In this document: in pieces, positions 18,738 through 30,296 of the stretch
Numbering within the stretch: the stretch's first letter is position 1
How the letters are laid out: the number at the start of each line of letters is the position of its first letter
Source: Auriscalpium vulgare
Taxonomy: Eukaryota; Basidiomycota; Agaricomycetes; Russulales; Auriscalpiaceae
NCBI GenBank assembly: GCA_019915015.1
Contig: JAHBBC010000020.1
Span: forward strand, 1 to 64,000
Length of the DNA stretch: 64,000 nt
Direction: 5' to 3'
Notes under the pieces: generated by a model
The model's database searches: none
What the model was told of the DNA's origin: nothing
The model's input: the letters and a program-made list of their open reading frames with translations, nothing else
Translations under genes and position numbers: made by a program

Positions 18738-19254
18738 TCAGACCACGAGCGCACCGCCTGCGAGCACGCCGGCGACAGCCACGGCCAGGGTGCCCCACAC
18801 ACCCGCGCCCATATCGGTCCACGCGCTCTGTCCGGCGTTCGACGTGTTGGTGGCGCTGGCGGCGGCGCTGCTGAGGCTCGACAGCACGGACGACGCCGCG
18901 GACGACGCGGAGGAGGCTGCCGACGAGAGCGAGGAGTTGGCGGACGCCTCGGCGGAGGAGATCGAAGAGAGGGCGGAGGAGGCGGCGGAGGAGAGGGAGG
19001 AGATGTGGGTGGCCGCGACGGAGGAGAGCGAGGAGAGGTGGGAGGACGCGGAGAGGTGGGAGGACGCGGCCGACTCGCTGGACGAGACAGAGGAGGCGAT
19101 GGATGAAACTGTCGGGCAGGATGGTTAGTGAGCAAGGGGCGGACGCATGAGGAGGGAGGGACGTACTGGCGGCGCTGCCGGTGGGCGAGGTGGCCGACTG
19201 GGCAAGAGCGGGCGCGGCGAGCGCGAGGGCGGCGAGGGCGAACGTGAACTTCAT
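18738..19254 (-). CDS. Ser/Ala-rich GPI-anchored-type surface protein
   Basis: Exon 1 encodes a signal peptide, MKFTFALAALALAAPALA, then QSATSPTGSAA. A 58-nt intron (GTACGT to CGACAG) follows, and exon 2 encodes about 130 residues of Ser/Ala-rich sequence with no Cys. The C-terminus has the layout of a GPI signal: polar TSNAGQSAW, then a hydrophobic stretch, TLAVAVAGVLAGGALVV, up to the stop. A TATATAAG box lies about 75 nt upstream of the ATG (complement of 19328-19335). The product is probably on the cell surface or wall. The layout matches the CFEM genes at 55-64 kb, but without the CFEM domain. The Glu-rich plus-strand ORFs here are shadows. Confidence 0.75.
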
Positions 19255-20232
19255 CGTGATGCGGTGGTGGTTGGCAGGAGTCGAGGAGTCGTCGCGGGGT
19301 GCTGGATGGGAGTCGCATGCGCGGGGTTACTTATATACCCGCAGTCGGTCTGGGGCATCAGTGACAGCTGGTGGATGACGTCTGCAGAACACCGCGTGGA
19401 GTGGAGCCCGCTCAAAATAGCGACCAGGGAGACCCCAAGCAAGACGAATCCAGGACCTTCCAGGACGCGGTGAGGGTGTGGGCAGGCCGAGGCGTCGACG
19501 AAGTGTTCGCCGCTGCTGATGTGTTCCAAGGCTGCTGCTGTGCGGAGGAGCGGGAAGTAATGTTGTCAAAAGAAAATCCTCCGAAATTCACTCTGTCGAT
19601 GGTCTATGGCGTGATGGAGAACGGAGCGGGGAACGTGGCCGCCCTGGCACAATGCGGGGCTAAGCTCACCTTGCGCAACCATTCGCAGCAACGAGCATGA
19701 CGCAGCTGAGGCGCAGATCAAATTGCTTGGGTGTAGGGAGAGGCCATGGATGGAACAATAGGAACTGAGGGAGCAAGTGAAGAGGCCGTGTGAACGCGAG
19801 CCGGCCCGCCCCGCCGCAACCCAAAGAAACGTAGGCACCATGCAATCTATCTCATGCAATCTATCCAAGCATGTATTTCCATTGAATATCTGATTGCTAC
19901 ATACACAGCCCGCGCATCCAAGTCCTGACTCGCGCAACACCAGCCCACGCGACCGCCACAGTGCCTCTGCACATGCTGGTCCATGCATTCCGACGGGTTG
20001 ACGGCATCGAGACGGCCCTGCTGCGGCTGGAGAGCACAGACGAGGCCGCGGACGTGGCGGAGGAGGCGCGAGAGCGAGGGCTTGGCTGACGAACTCGGCG
20101 GAGGAGAGCGAGGAGACCCGGAGGCGACGGCGCCTGACAGAAAGCGTGGAAAATGCGGCCGAACCTATAGAGGGGGTGGAGGAGAATATCGTAAATGCGC
20201 TGGTTGGCAAGAGGCGCCTGGGGGGTGATGCA
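19255..20232. other. Intergenic between two secreted-protein genes
   Basis: Apart from the upstream TATA box of the gene at 18738-19254, no supported gene was seen. At 19980-20160 the plus strand resembles the Ser-rich coding pattern of its neighbours on the opposite strand (repeated GAGGA and GGCGGAGGA blocks). It may be a decayed copy. Confidence 0.4.
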
Positions 20233-21093
20233 TTAAGAGGAACGACCAGATTGGGTTGATTCGAAGGCCCCAAGCCATATGAGCACTAAAAAGAATAGCG
20301 CAAAGGCGCCCCAATCGTCTGAGGAACCAGACGACGACTTCGACTTCGGCAAAGTGGTGGGGACGCTCGAGGCGGCACTGGTGAGGCTTGAGAGCTCGGA
20401 CGACGCGAAGGACATGGCCGGGAACGAGAGCGAGGACGTGGAAGAGGGTGACGAGGAGGGAGACGGTGACGGTGACGGTGACGAGGAGAGCAACGGCGGC
20501 GAGGAGGGCGTCGGTGACGAGGAGGGTGACGGTGAGGGTGTGGGCGAGGAGGAGGGTATGGGCGAGGACGAGCGCGAGGGTGAGGGTGAGGGCGATGACT
20601 CGGGGGAGAACGAGGAGACCACGGAGGCCGCGACCGAGGTGAGCGACGACAGCGCTGACGCCTCGACAGATGAGAATGTCGGCTCGAGGTCGCGGGGCGC
20701 GACCGACCCGGTGGACGAGGGGGAGGGTGCGGAGGATACTGTCGAAGGCGGGGTTAGTACGGGGCGCATGCAGAATAAAAGAGAAGTACGTACTCGCGGC
20801 GCACAGCGCCTCGTGTTGCTTGTCTGCGATGTATTGGTCGGCATACGAGCGCTGCTCCGCAACGAAGCGAGCAGCCACATGGTCTCGACATTCGGTACTC
20901 GTGCACGAACCGCTACCGAGTAAATTGGTAAGCTTGAGCAGGCGAAAACGTGCGATGGGACGAACAGGTAGCAGCCCTTCGCGGTCGTAGGACAGGTGAC
21001 GATGGACAACGGGAGGCCGGCGATGCCGGAGGGCAAGACGGGCGTGGCGAGTACCAGGGCGGGCGCAGCAAGGGCGAGAGCGGCAAGGGCGAG
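20233..21093 (-). CDS. Secreted Cys-containing, Ser/Pro-rich protein
   Basis: The start was taken at MRLMLALAALALAAPALVLA, a signal peptide; the ORF opens further upstream without one. Exon 1 ends near KGCYL. Joining it to an exon with TECRDHVAARFVAEQRSY and DKQHEALCAA needs a donor GTTCGT near 20970. A third exon encodes a Ser/Pro repeat region (SPSPS-type) and a hydrophobic segment, WGAFALFFLVLIWLGAF, near the end. There are five cysteines instead of the eight of CFEM. The exon phases and layout (signal, Cys module, Ser-rich stalk, hydrophobic tail) match the CFEM genes, so it may be a diverged relative. A TATATGAA box lies about 45 nt upstream. Confidence 0.55.
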   Translation of the reverse strand, partial: LALAALALAAPALVLATPVLPSGIAGLPLSIVTCPTTAKGCYLFVPSHVFACSSLPIYSVAVRARVPNVETMWLLASLRSSARMPTNTSQTSNTRRCAPRVRTSLLFCMRPVLTPPSTVSSAPSPSSTGSVAPRDLEPTFSSVEASALSSLTSVAASVVSSFSPESSPSPSPSRSSSPIPSSSPTPSPSPSSSPTPSSPPLLSSSPSPSPSPSSSPSSTSSLSFPAMSFASSELSSLTSAASSVPTTLPKSKSSSGSSDDWGAFALFFLVLIWLGAFESTQSGRSS

Positions 21094-22300
21094 CATGAGC
21101 CTCATGATGACGGCGCGGAGATGCGCGCAGGGTTCATATACTGCCTGGGATAGGGGGCCGTGCATCGGCGTCGCAGTGGCAGAGGCAAATCGACGGCAGA
21201 GCGGGTGTCAGATGCTCGAAGGGGGGATGTGTAGGGCAGTCCGTGGCGCGGGTGGAAGTTCAGCAGGAGTGCATCCGGCGTCGAGTGACCCTCTTGTGTC
21301 CATTTGATCGACGGCTTGGTCCACCGACAGCGCTTGGAGAGGAGATGGAGAGCGACGTGACCGCGGCGGACAGCATCCAGTGGGCTAAGCTGGCACAGAC
21401 ACTACGTGCACTCTGTCGCTGGCCTGCGTACAGGCTGAGCTCTCCGACCCCTGCCGACGAAGCGCATGTCACGGAAGACGGATTGGTTGGGGTTGGCGAG
21501 GTCACATGTCGGGGACGACATGGACCGGCTCATGCGTGAACATCAAGAGTGTAAGAGAGGAGGTTGCCGTTCGAGCTGGCGGCGGTGCGGAAGAGTGGGC
21601 GGCGTAGGAGGACGTGGGAGACGGAGCAGGACGAGCGGCGAAACGGGGCATATGTGGGGAAGTCATACACGGCGTCAAGCATACGCGGCCCATGTTCATC
21701 ATTGCAGCTTTTGCTGCCGGGGCTGACCACGCAGATGGTGCTCCGGTGTCGCATTCGCTGACGACCCATCGTGCTGCACTGCGCAGCGCTGTCCATGTCG
21801 GCGGTGATCAATCGCGCCTCAGACTATCTGTGAATCATAAGCACTCTGAGCGACAAAATGCTGATGGTGCTTACTTTCCGGCATATCAACATGCTCTAAG
21901 GCAAGGGCGTAAAGGACCTGAGTGCGCTCTGTGGCGACCTATGAGACGACAGGCTCCAGATGTCGCGATAGGGGTACGCTGCCGCTGAAGTGGCCGCGAC
22001 GTCGAATAGCTCTGTCAGCGCAATCGCCGAGTTCATGGAGGTGCATGAACTTGCAGTGCAGTGTTTGAACGAGAAAGAGCCCATTGAGCGTAGACCTGGC
22101 GTCGTAGACTCGTAGCTGGTACTACGGAGGGCTGAAAGGCGCCCGTCATTACGTCATCGTTGCCTGGTCATCCGAGTCCTGAGCAGTGCACACTCACAGT
22201 CGACAGTCGACGGCGACCTCGAGTCCAAACACATCTCATCTCCTTGACTCGCTGCTGCACTTCATTCTTCACTCACTCAAAACGACTGGGTCCGTTCTCG
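21094..22300. other. Region without a supported gene
   Basis: Both strands carry only short ORFs without recognisable motifs. A block GAAAGGCGCCCGTC at 22134-22147 recurs upstream of other loci in the window. Confidence 0.45.
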
Positions 22301-22617
22301 TGGTGTCTGGGGTGTGGGCTTGGTGTGGGCGAGCCTCAAGATCATGAGCGGGTACGGAGCGACTGTCTTCCGGTACGTATCCTTCGTGTCCTTCAATCCA
22401 GTACCTCACGTATCCGCTAGGGCTCTGCACTGCCAGCTCCCGAGGACAACGGCATGTATGAGCGTCATGTTGCTAGTATCGTATCCGGGACGCCCAGTGG
22501 CGTAGCGATGCCGCAAGCCCCGGGGCCACTGTGCGTTTCGCGCCAGACGACCAGGGTCTCCTCCCCTCTGCAACGACAATATAACCCTCTTCCTCACTCC
22601 TATCCGGCACCACGCAT

Positions 22618-24369
22618 ATGCCAGCAATTCAGGCTTTCTCCACCTTCGTCAGTACGCCGGCCGCCCCGTCCACCTCGCTCAAGCGCGTCAGATCGCCCTA
22701 CGTCCTCGCCCGCCAGTTCCTCGCCGACTACGCTCGCGCGCGCCGGGCCAAGGCGCGGTCCGTCCAAATTGATGCAGAGCTTAAGCGGCAGCGGCAGCTT
22801 GCGTGCAAGATCCTCGTCATCGGTGAGTGATAAACGCAATCTTAATTTCTTTGATATATTCCCTCTGCATCCGCACATCTTCCTTTTCGTCGGCAGCTGG
22901 TGTCCTATATCCTTGGGACTTGACTTGATTGCGTGCAAGATCCTCGTCATCGGTGAGTGATAAACGCAATCTTAATTTCTTTGATATATTCCCTCTGCAT
23001 CCGCACATCTTCCTTTTCGTCGGCAGCTGGTGTCCTATATCTTTGGGACTTGACTTTATTTCTTATCTACTGTTTTGCAGGAACAGAGGGGTCGGGGAAG
23101 TCGACAGTCATGCGCTTGCTGCGCTTGCAGGAGCCCGAGGGCGTCTCGATGGATGAACGCATGGCTGCGCGTCCGGCGGTCCTGGCGCATCTGCTCAACA
23201 GCGCACGATCCGTCCTCGATGCGCTGGAGCAGTCGGGTCTGGATCTCGTGGATCCCGGCAACACGGTATGTGTCCGCCCGCGTTTTTGCCCTCTGTGCAA
23301 CGTGAAGCTCACTCTCGGCATCATTTTCCTCAGGACAATGCCGCCTTCGTACGTAGCTACAAGTCGGACGACGAAGACGAGTCGAACTCGGACCACACGG
23401 AAGCCGTTCGCGCCATTGACAGCATATGGCACGATGCGGCCATCGCGATGCTCTTGGATCGCGCGCGCCAGTTTCACTTGGTGGACAATGCGAAGTAGTG
23501 AGCGACCCCCTCCATCGATCCTTGCTTGTCTGATCCCGGTTCCAGCTTCTTGGACGCCGTCGGTCGTATCGGCGCCGGCGCCTACGTCCCCACGGACGAG
23601 GACATGCTCAAAGCTCGCGCGCCTGTTAGGAGCAGCAGCCAAGCGCAGCTGACGATGGGCACCCTCTCGTGCGTCTCCGTCTTCTTCGCGTGCCGTGGCT
23701 CTGATCGCTAAATCTGTACTGCATCAAGCCTCCACCTGTTTGAAATCTGCATGACGAAGTCGACGACCGTCAGGTGGACGCATGTATTTGACGACACCAT
23801 GAGCGTCGTGTTTTGTGCTTCTCTGGCAGACTACGACCGCGGGGCGCCTGGGGCGGTGAGACTTCATCAAAGGTGTTGCGTCATACATATACTGACGAAC
23901 ACCGTAGACTCTCGAGGATTCTCTCGCCCTATTCGAGAACGTCGTCAATTCACGCTGGTTTCAGCGCACATCCGTCCTCCTCGTCCTGACGAAGCTTGAA
24001 CTATTGAAGGAAAAGCTCCCTACGGTACGACCGCTGTTATCCCCGTCCTCAGTGCCATTTGACGACTCGCAAACGTAGGTGCCACTAGAGAAATACGCGC
24101 CTGATTATGAAGGCGGCGCTGACGTCAACGAGGCGGTGAAATACATCCTCTGGAAGTACATGATTCGCAACCATGCGCGTTCTCGCATTTATCCTGCCAT
24201 TGTGTACGTGGGTTTCTATTTTTCTATGCATGTGGAAAGTGCTGACGCCTATGCGCGCGGCAGGGAGGCTGCGGATCCCAAGGAGGCACAGCTTAGCCGA
24301 ATGGTGTTTGTTACAGTAAAGGAGACCATCCTGCAAAACGCACTCCTAGATTCAAGTGTCTTGGATTGA
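22618..24369 (+). CDS. G-alpha-like protein 1 (degenerate GTPase)
   Basis: This is a multi-exon gene related to heterotrimeric G-protein alpha subunits. Exon 1 holds the N-terminal helix with [17 protein letters not shown] and CKILVIG, and the next exon the P-loop GTEGSGKST. Later exons carry [31 protein letters not shown] (switch I, where RVKTTG is expected), [13 protein letters not shown] (switch II, where DVGGQRSERKKW is expected), [16 protein letters not shown] (for NKxD) and VEAADP (for TCATD). The catalytic Gln is Thr here, both switch II Gly residues are lost, and no Gly-2 is present for myristoylation. Nucleotide binding is plausible; normal GTP hydrolysis is doubtful. Introns are short and consensus. 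A 130-bp tandem duplication covers the first donor site. The upstream sequence matches that of locus 3 (26.9 kb). Confidence 0.75.
22801..23060 (+). repeat. 130-bp tandem duplication across an exon-intron boundary
   Basis: The block GCGTGCAAGATCCTCGTCAT plus the following intron start recurs 130 bp later (22801 and 22931) with only a few mismatches. Both copies include the exon end and the donor GTGAGT. Reading through the first donor meets TGA at once, so the first donor, or splicing twice, must be used. Confidence 0.9.
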
Positions 24370-24931
24370 ATGCAATTGTTTTGTGTCGTACTCTGTGGGA
24401 CATCGGTGGTAAGATAGCTTGGCGGTGTCACCAGATATCTCATCAACGATTGGCTTTATTCATCCCCGTCCCGATTCACAGCGACACGCACGCGTTTGCC
24501 ACGACACCGGGCCTCTCTCTAGAACCTCCACTCACTCTACCGCAACCCGCGTCTCGGATTAGCGATACCCAAGTCGCTTGGACCACACCGCTGCCGAACA
24601 GTAACTCACGACTGACTCGGCGGCCGTTCGCCGTCGTCGACGACATCTGGCTTCCTCCGAGAACGCGCATCATGAACGCGACCACAAATATCCTTTACCA
24701 GTTGGTCGCCGTTCCTCTTCAAATTTCAGCAAGTGGCGTTCGCTGAAACTCCCGCCCCGGCGCTTTCTTGCAATAGACGTCAAGGTACGCCTCAATCGTC
24801 TTGACACCATGCTGTGCCCGTAATTCGCGTTTGGGAACAGCTCCCTGACGCTCTCCGCCTCGTTATATCGCATCCGCCTCAGCCCCTCCTGCTTACCGCG
24901 CATACCATATCTTTTTCCCTTCTTGCACACC
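24370..24931. other. Intergenic between G-alpha-like loci 1 and 2
   Basis: No gene seen. About 24745-24850 matches the sequence upstream of locus 4 (about 48330-48430): both read CAAGGTACG/GAAGGTACG, then CTCAATCGT, then a CATGCTGTGC block. Confidence 0.5.
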
Positions 24932-26512
24932 ATGGCTAGTCAGTCTTTCTCTACAGTCTCGAACGCGCCTCCAACCGCCCCTCCCACCGTGCCTCGTAAT
25001 GTCGGCCCTGCGCGCCACGGCGTAGCGCCATACGAAGTCGTCCGACAGTACTTCTCCGACCGTGCGCTCGCGCGTCAGGCCAACGCTCGTTCCGTACAAA
25101 TCGACAAACAGCTCAAGCAGCAGCGAAAATCGTTGCAGCGCGAGGTCGAAATCCTCGTCGTCGGTGAGTACTTTCTTTCATTCGCATCTCTCTTTGGGCC
25201 GATTTGTGCCCTGTGTCCTTGAATTCATGATGGTTAGATCACATGCTCACAGTCCTGCAGGATTGCTAGGGTCGGGGAAGTCGACGTTTGTGCGCCAGTT
25301 AGGGTTGCATGAACCCAGGGGCGTCTTGCGGATCTTGAATGAACGCATGGCTGCGCGTTCTGTGGTAGTGGCGCATCTGATTGACTGCGCGCGGGCCGTG
25401 CTCGATGCCCTGGATCAACTGTGTCTGAAATTTGTGGACCCCGGTAATAATGTCCGTGGCCGTGTCTCCTTTGCCAAACGTGAAGCTCATTTCTCCTAGG
25501 ATAATGCGAGCTTCGTACGGGGCTACGTGCTCGACACCGAGGACAGTGCGAACTCGTACAGCGACATCGTTCGGGCCACTGACGCCATATGGCACGATGC
25601 GGTCATCGCGACGCTCACGCCTGGCGACATCAGTCTAGTCGACAATACAAAGTAGTGAGTTCCGCCATTTATCGACCCATGCTAAATTGTCTGATGTAAG
25701 TCCGCAGCTTCATGGACGCCGCTGGTCGCATCGGCGCCGACGACTACGTTCCCACTGACGAGGATTTCCTGAAAGCTCGAGCGCCGCCGGTCGCAACGAT
25801 CAGCCAGACGCCGCTGCAAATTGGCGGCATGTCGTCAGCATCCCCTCCTGTGCGCGTATCAGGGGACTGACCCGTACTCAATCAAAGTCTCCACCTGTCC
25901 GAAGTCTGCATGCAGAGGTTCCGCAACAAGTGGATTCATGCGTTTGAAGACGCCACGAGCATCGTGTTCTGCGTTTCCCTAGCAGACCACGACGTCAAGG
26001 CGCCTAGAAGCGTGAGTTTTGTCCGCAATGTCGTCGCATACATATATCGACGGAATCTTGCAGACTACCGGGGCGTTTGGGGAGTCTCTCACCCTATTTG
26101 ATAAGTTGGTCAATTCGAGCTAGTTTTCACGCACCTCCGTAATCCTCGTCCTGACCAAGTTGGATATCTTCAAGGCTAAGTTTGCTACGGTACGACCTCT
26201 GCCATCCTGTACTGAATGCCATTTGACGACGTGCTCTCGCGAAAGTAGGTGCCGCTGGAGGAATACGCGACCGATTGCGAAGACGTCGACAAGGCGGTGA
26301 AGTACATCCTCATGCAATACATGGCTTGCAACCGTGCGCGACTCAGGATTCACATTATTATCGTGTGCGTCGTATGTTCTCCTTTTACCGCTACCACTGA
26401 CTGACGGACGGGCGGCAGCGTGCTGACGGATCCTACGGCAACGGTTACATGCAGCAGCACTATAATCGCTATGGTGAAGGACACCATCCTGAAAAGCATG
26501 CTCAAATGGTGA
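24932..26512 (+). pseudogene. G-alpha-like locus 2, nonsense codon
   Basis: This has the same exon pattern as its relatives: MASQSF start, IDKQLKQQRKSLQREVEIL, P-loop GLLGSGKST, RIGADDYVPTDEDFLKARAP, switch II region SEVCMQRFRNKW (Gln kept), FCVSLADHD, LTKLDIF, and a C-terminus at VKDTILKSMLKW. In the exon encoding the segment before LTKLD, relatives read NSSWF. Here the Trp codon is TAG (26121-26123), a premature stop removing about 90 residues. The end is also 7-8 residues shorter than in loci 4 and 5. It is probably a recently inactivated gene, unless the stop is an assembly error. The N-terminus lacks Gly-2. Confidence 0.7.
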
Positions 26513-27019
26513 AGTTCGCGTCTTGAGTGTTATCGGCTTCTGTCGTATCTTCTGTGGTATTTCAGAGGCGATGTATATATCTTCTTCCTGGGCCGCGCAC
26601 TTTGACGGCTAAAATTTCCTCGCGTCGCTGCAGAGGCAATGACTTCTCGCACAGCTCCCTGCACAGCCACGCAAGGGCCTGTTCTCTATCGCGCTCATGG
26701 CCGTCCGGCCGGTACCATGCAGAGCTATGTAAAAGAAAAGGCGCCCGTCATTCTGCCTTCGCGTCATCCGCAGGCTCTCCCCACCTCCAACCGCAACATA
26801 GTCTTGACCCGCTACTGCTCAAATGCAGACTGGCTCCGTCAGGCTCTCCGCGGTAGATAGGGCATGTGGGCGAGCCTCAAGATCGAGGGGTGAGCGGGTA
26901 TGTATCCGCCGCATGTTCCTCATCCAGTGTCCTGTGCCTCACGCACGCGTATCAGCCGTGGCCAGCTCCTGAGGGACAACGGCATGTATGAGCGTAAGTC
27001 AGCGGTTCGTCACTGCCAG

Positions 27020-27420
27020 TGCGCGGCCGCTCCGCCCACCTCGCCCACGCGTCTCAGTTCGCCCTACCTCCGAGTCGCCCGCCAGTACCTCACCGACTAT
27101 GCTCGCGCGCGCCGTGCCAAGCGCGTTCCGATTGACGAAGAGCTTAAGCGGATGCGGGTCTTGGGCAGCTCCAGTGCAGGATCCTCGTCATCGGTGAGTG
27201 GTCTCTGTCTCTGCATCCACACGTCTTCCCTTTCGGCGGCAGCTAGTGTCCTACATTCTTGGCACATCACTTTGGTTGATTTTGTACTTTTTGATTTGCA
27301 GGAACGGATGGATCAGGGAAGTCGGCGGTCATGCGCTTGATCCTGCAAGAACCCGAGGGCGTTTCGCAGGATGAACGCCTAGCTGCACGTTCGGCGGTCC
27401 TGGCGCATCTACTTAACAGC
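27020..27420 (+). pseudogene. G-alpha-like locus 3, truncated copy of locus 1
   Basis: The N-terminal part ([21 protein letters not shown]) and the P-loop exon (GTDGSGKSAVMRLILQEPEG, then [14 protein letters not shown]) are recognisable. After 27420 the similarity stops. The next bases (CACCATACTGTGCCCGTA) resemble the promoter region of locus 2 instead. The upstream 26865-27000 matches 22310-22460, so this is a duplicate of locus 1 with its promoter, broken by recombination. About 300 C-terminal residues are missing. Confidence 0.75.
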
Positions 27421-27499
27421 GCGTCTCAACACCATACTGTGCCCGTACATACGCGTTTAGGAACAACTGCTACACCTATGGATTGTGCCAGTCCTCTCG

Positions 27500-27730
27500 G
27501 CAGGTCCGTCCGCTGCGCGCCCCCTAGTTCTCGCGAGCATCGCTGACAGCTTTTTCACGCCGCAGCTTACCGTCCCTGCACACCGTGTCCGCGAGCCTCC
27601 CTTACCCACGCCCACGGTGGTGTCGACACCGATCTACTTCAACGCGTCTGCGAAGCAGTTCCTGATACATCGATCTGGTTCAAGAAGCATCTGTCCTCAG
27701 TACCGCGCGACGACGTCGACTGCAGGGTGA
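27500..27730 (+). pseudogene. Stray exon of a small secreted protein
   Basis: The frame with VREPPLPTPTVVSTPIYFNA resembles exon 2 of the gene at 17657-17959 (YPTPTIISTPVYFTAS), including the preceding intron sequence with TCCGCTGCGCGCCCC. There is no signal-peptide exon, so this is a fragment joined to the broken G-alpha-like locus 3. Confidence 0.55.
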
Positions 27731-27800
27731 ACCAATAGTACTAACAGTTTATAGTAGGAGGAACTCGGCAAGTATGCGTTTGGAAATACGCGGAGAAAAT

Positions 27801-29707
27801 TCAATAGAACATGCCCATAGCATGAGTGCCCCGCCCTCCATGCTCTACTGGAATTCTGTCAAGCACGTAATCCATCATCGTTGCCTTGTCCTCACCCAGC
27901 GCCGCAAATGAAATGAGGGTTCTCGCTTCAACGATTTCACACCCGAGCATCACGCTGCCCTCCACGACCACACCTGTATTCGTGGCCTCAGGCTCCTCTC
28001 TCAACAGGCGCATGCGGGTCCGTCCGTCGCTACCAGCAGTGTAATCCAGAACGACGGAGAGATGTCTGAGGTATTTTTGAGTCGTTTCCGGCGACGTGTC
28101 CGAGGCCAGCCGGACGACAGCAATTGACGCCGCGAGCGGTGTGGCGTTGTACTGGAGCCACATGATGTGAAACTGCTGCTCGTGGACGCTGACGCGGCCG
28201 CTGAGCTGAACTGGATGTACAGGGCCTCGTCAGGACGGTAGAAACAGCGGAAGTTGCCCTGAAAAGGCCAGGACAGGACAGGATAGGTATGTACCTGCGG
28301 GAGGGTGCCACTGCACACACTGTGCCTTGTGTGCAGCTTTCCAATGCGCAGCCTGGCATATGACCGAGCAGTAGTGCACCTCGCGGCAGCGAGCGCAGCG
28401 TCGGAATGCAGACCTGTGGCCATTTTCTGCGCACTGTGTCCATCAACGTTCAGCGTTCCTCGACAGTTGGCACAGAAGTGAACGCCCACATATCCGCACA
28501 TCCTCATGGACACGCGCCGCTGAAACTCCAAGCGCCCTTCGGCGAGCTTCTTGAGCCTAGTCAAACCAGGGACCGTAGTGGTCAGGCGGTCTTCCAGCTG
28601 CTCGAACGCACTGCCTACAGCCCTGATAACCGGGCGGAAGAGCAAATATTGGGGGAGAACGTAAGACACGAGCCCGCTGTATGCTCTTTGGGTGCTCTCT
28701 TCGAGAGTGCGCAGATACGGCGCGACGTTCATCAGGGCGGCAAGCAGCCCGGCGCGCACGCTCTGCGCTATCCACGGGATTCCCGTGCCTGTTACAACCA
28801 GTCTGTCGAGGCAGCGTAGGCATGTGTCGATGATAGGGCGAGGGCCTTCCGGCACATCTCTTCGCGAGAAGCGCAGGAGGGTGCGAGTGACGAGGCGTAC
28901 TGCGCCTTTGGCGAGGATTGCGAGTGCGAAGAGTTCGGCGGGGCCTGGCTTGGAGAGCTCTTCTAGCACCCACACGTACGCCCAGAAGAATATGTCGGTT
29001 GGGGGTGGATGCATCGCTAATGCGACACTTAGAGGCCGAACGGCATGTGTGACCACGGCGAAGTTGTTAACGTCTCCGTCAACAGAGGTGAGGAGGCTTA
29101 TAACGGGCCTCGGGGCGAGGCGGAGGAACTGCGCGAAGGCCAGGGCGGCGCTTGGGTACGATGGCACGACGTTCTCATCGGTCCCTATCCACATGACCGT
29201 TGTAATATCGGCCGTGTCTGGTATTGCAAGGATGCGCGGGCAGAGTTGAGCATCATTGGCGGCGAGGAAAATGATGTGCATGCATTTCTCCAGTACTGCG
29301 AGTTGGTCGCCCGCGTAGAACCGACCGTTGGCGGCGGTTGCTTCAGTAAAATGGACAACCCATTTTATCATGGTGGGCCACGATTCAATCACGACCGGTA
29401 TGTGGAGAAGATTTGGCTTCTGAAGGAGACAGCTAAGCCCGGACAAGCATTCTCGAACGAGGTATTGTCCGGCGCCTGTGCGGATGGGTGTCTTGCGGAT
29501 GAATGAGCATAAAAGCGCGACAGCTTCAGGTTGATAGACATCCGGTATGATGTTGAGCGAGTCATGGGACAAGGCTTGAATTGCGGCAAAGGAACCGTTT
29601 CCTGCGGCCTTCAATACCTGGATCACCCAGTGAGCCGTGATCACATTCAGTTGAACTAGATGTACTTCGGATGGCCGGACACGCAGCAGATCTCGCATAG
29701 CCTGCAT
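27801..29707 (-). CDS. MYND zinc-finger protein
   Basis: The long first exon from 29707 encodes about 420 residues of helical repeat-like sequence without a named domain. A MYND finger follows near 28400-28315: an upstream CANC pair, then CARCREVHYCSVICQAAHW and HKAQC. The second part lies in a different frame from CANC, so a short intron near 28400-28460 or a frameshift must join them. A 36-nt intron (GTACAT to TTTCAG, near 28260-28295) then leads to the last exon, with VMWLQYNATPLAA and a C-terminus at GRGTHAMGMFY (27801). MYND modules mediate protein-protein contacts. Such proteins are numerous in agaricomycetes, mostly of unknown role. The true start could be further upstream. Confidence 0.65.
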
Positions 29708-30296
29708 TGCATCTCAGTGTAGAATATCGCTGGGTAGGGAGATCTAGAGCTGGAATGGCAGGTCGTGGTTTGTGGGCAGAATCCCCGACTTCACACGAAG
29801 TGTGGAGGAGGGCTTATGTCGAGCAGTGTGGGATATTAGTTTTAGTGGCTGAGCAATCTGATTAGATGGACTCTTGCCTCGCTGCACATGTCTATAGCGC
29901 ACCATTCATCGGACGTCGTTAGACTACCTCTGTCAACATCTTGCTCTATCCCTATCGCTTACGTTCCTTTGGTCACCACGTTACTTCCTGCATCGCACAG
30001 TCGCTTGTTTAGTCTGTATCGCGCACGGTATGTTTTCTTTTTTGATTTGTTTACAGCTCATCTAACAAACGAAACAACTTCATCACGGCCAGCTATGGTG
30101 GAGTCGCAGAGCGCAGTGCGCACACTGCACAGCAGTCCGTCGAAATTTCGAAGCGTCAGCTCCGCACGTGACATACATAGCACTGCGTCGAGACCAGCCG
30201 CTCTTGCTACCCGGGATGCAGAGCCCAGTGACTTTACTACGATGATCGGGGTTTGGTCCAGTATGGGCCTGCGATGGAGCACCTTCACAAATTCTG
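29708..30296. other. Intergenic, no gene seen
   Basis: AT-richer spacer between the MYND gene and the first importin copy. No motif-bearing ORF. Confidence 0.5.

Noticed and set aside
18649..19128. Plus-strand Glu/Asp-rich ORF (and the similar one at 20279-20923)
   Set aside because: Antisense shadow of Ser-rich coding on the minus strand (TCC/TCG read backwards as GGA/CGA-type codons). The minus genes have a signal peptide, introns and a GPI-type or hydrophobic tail.
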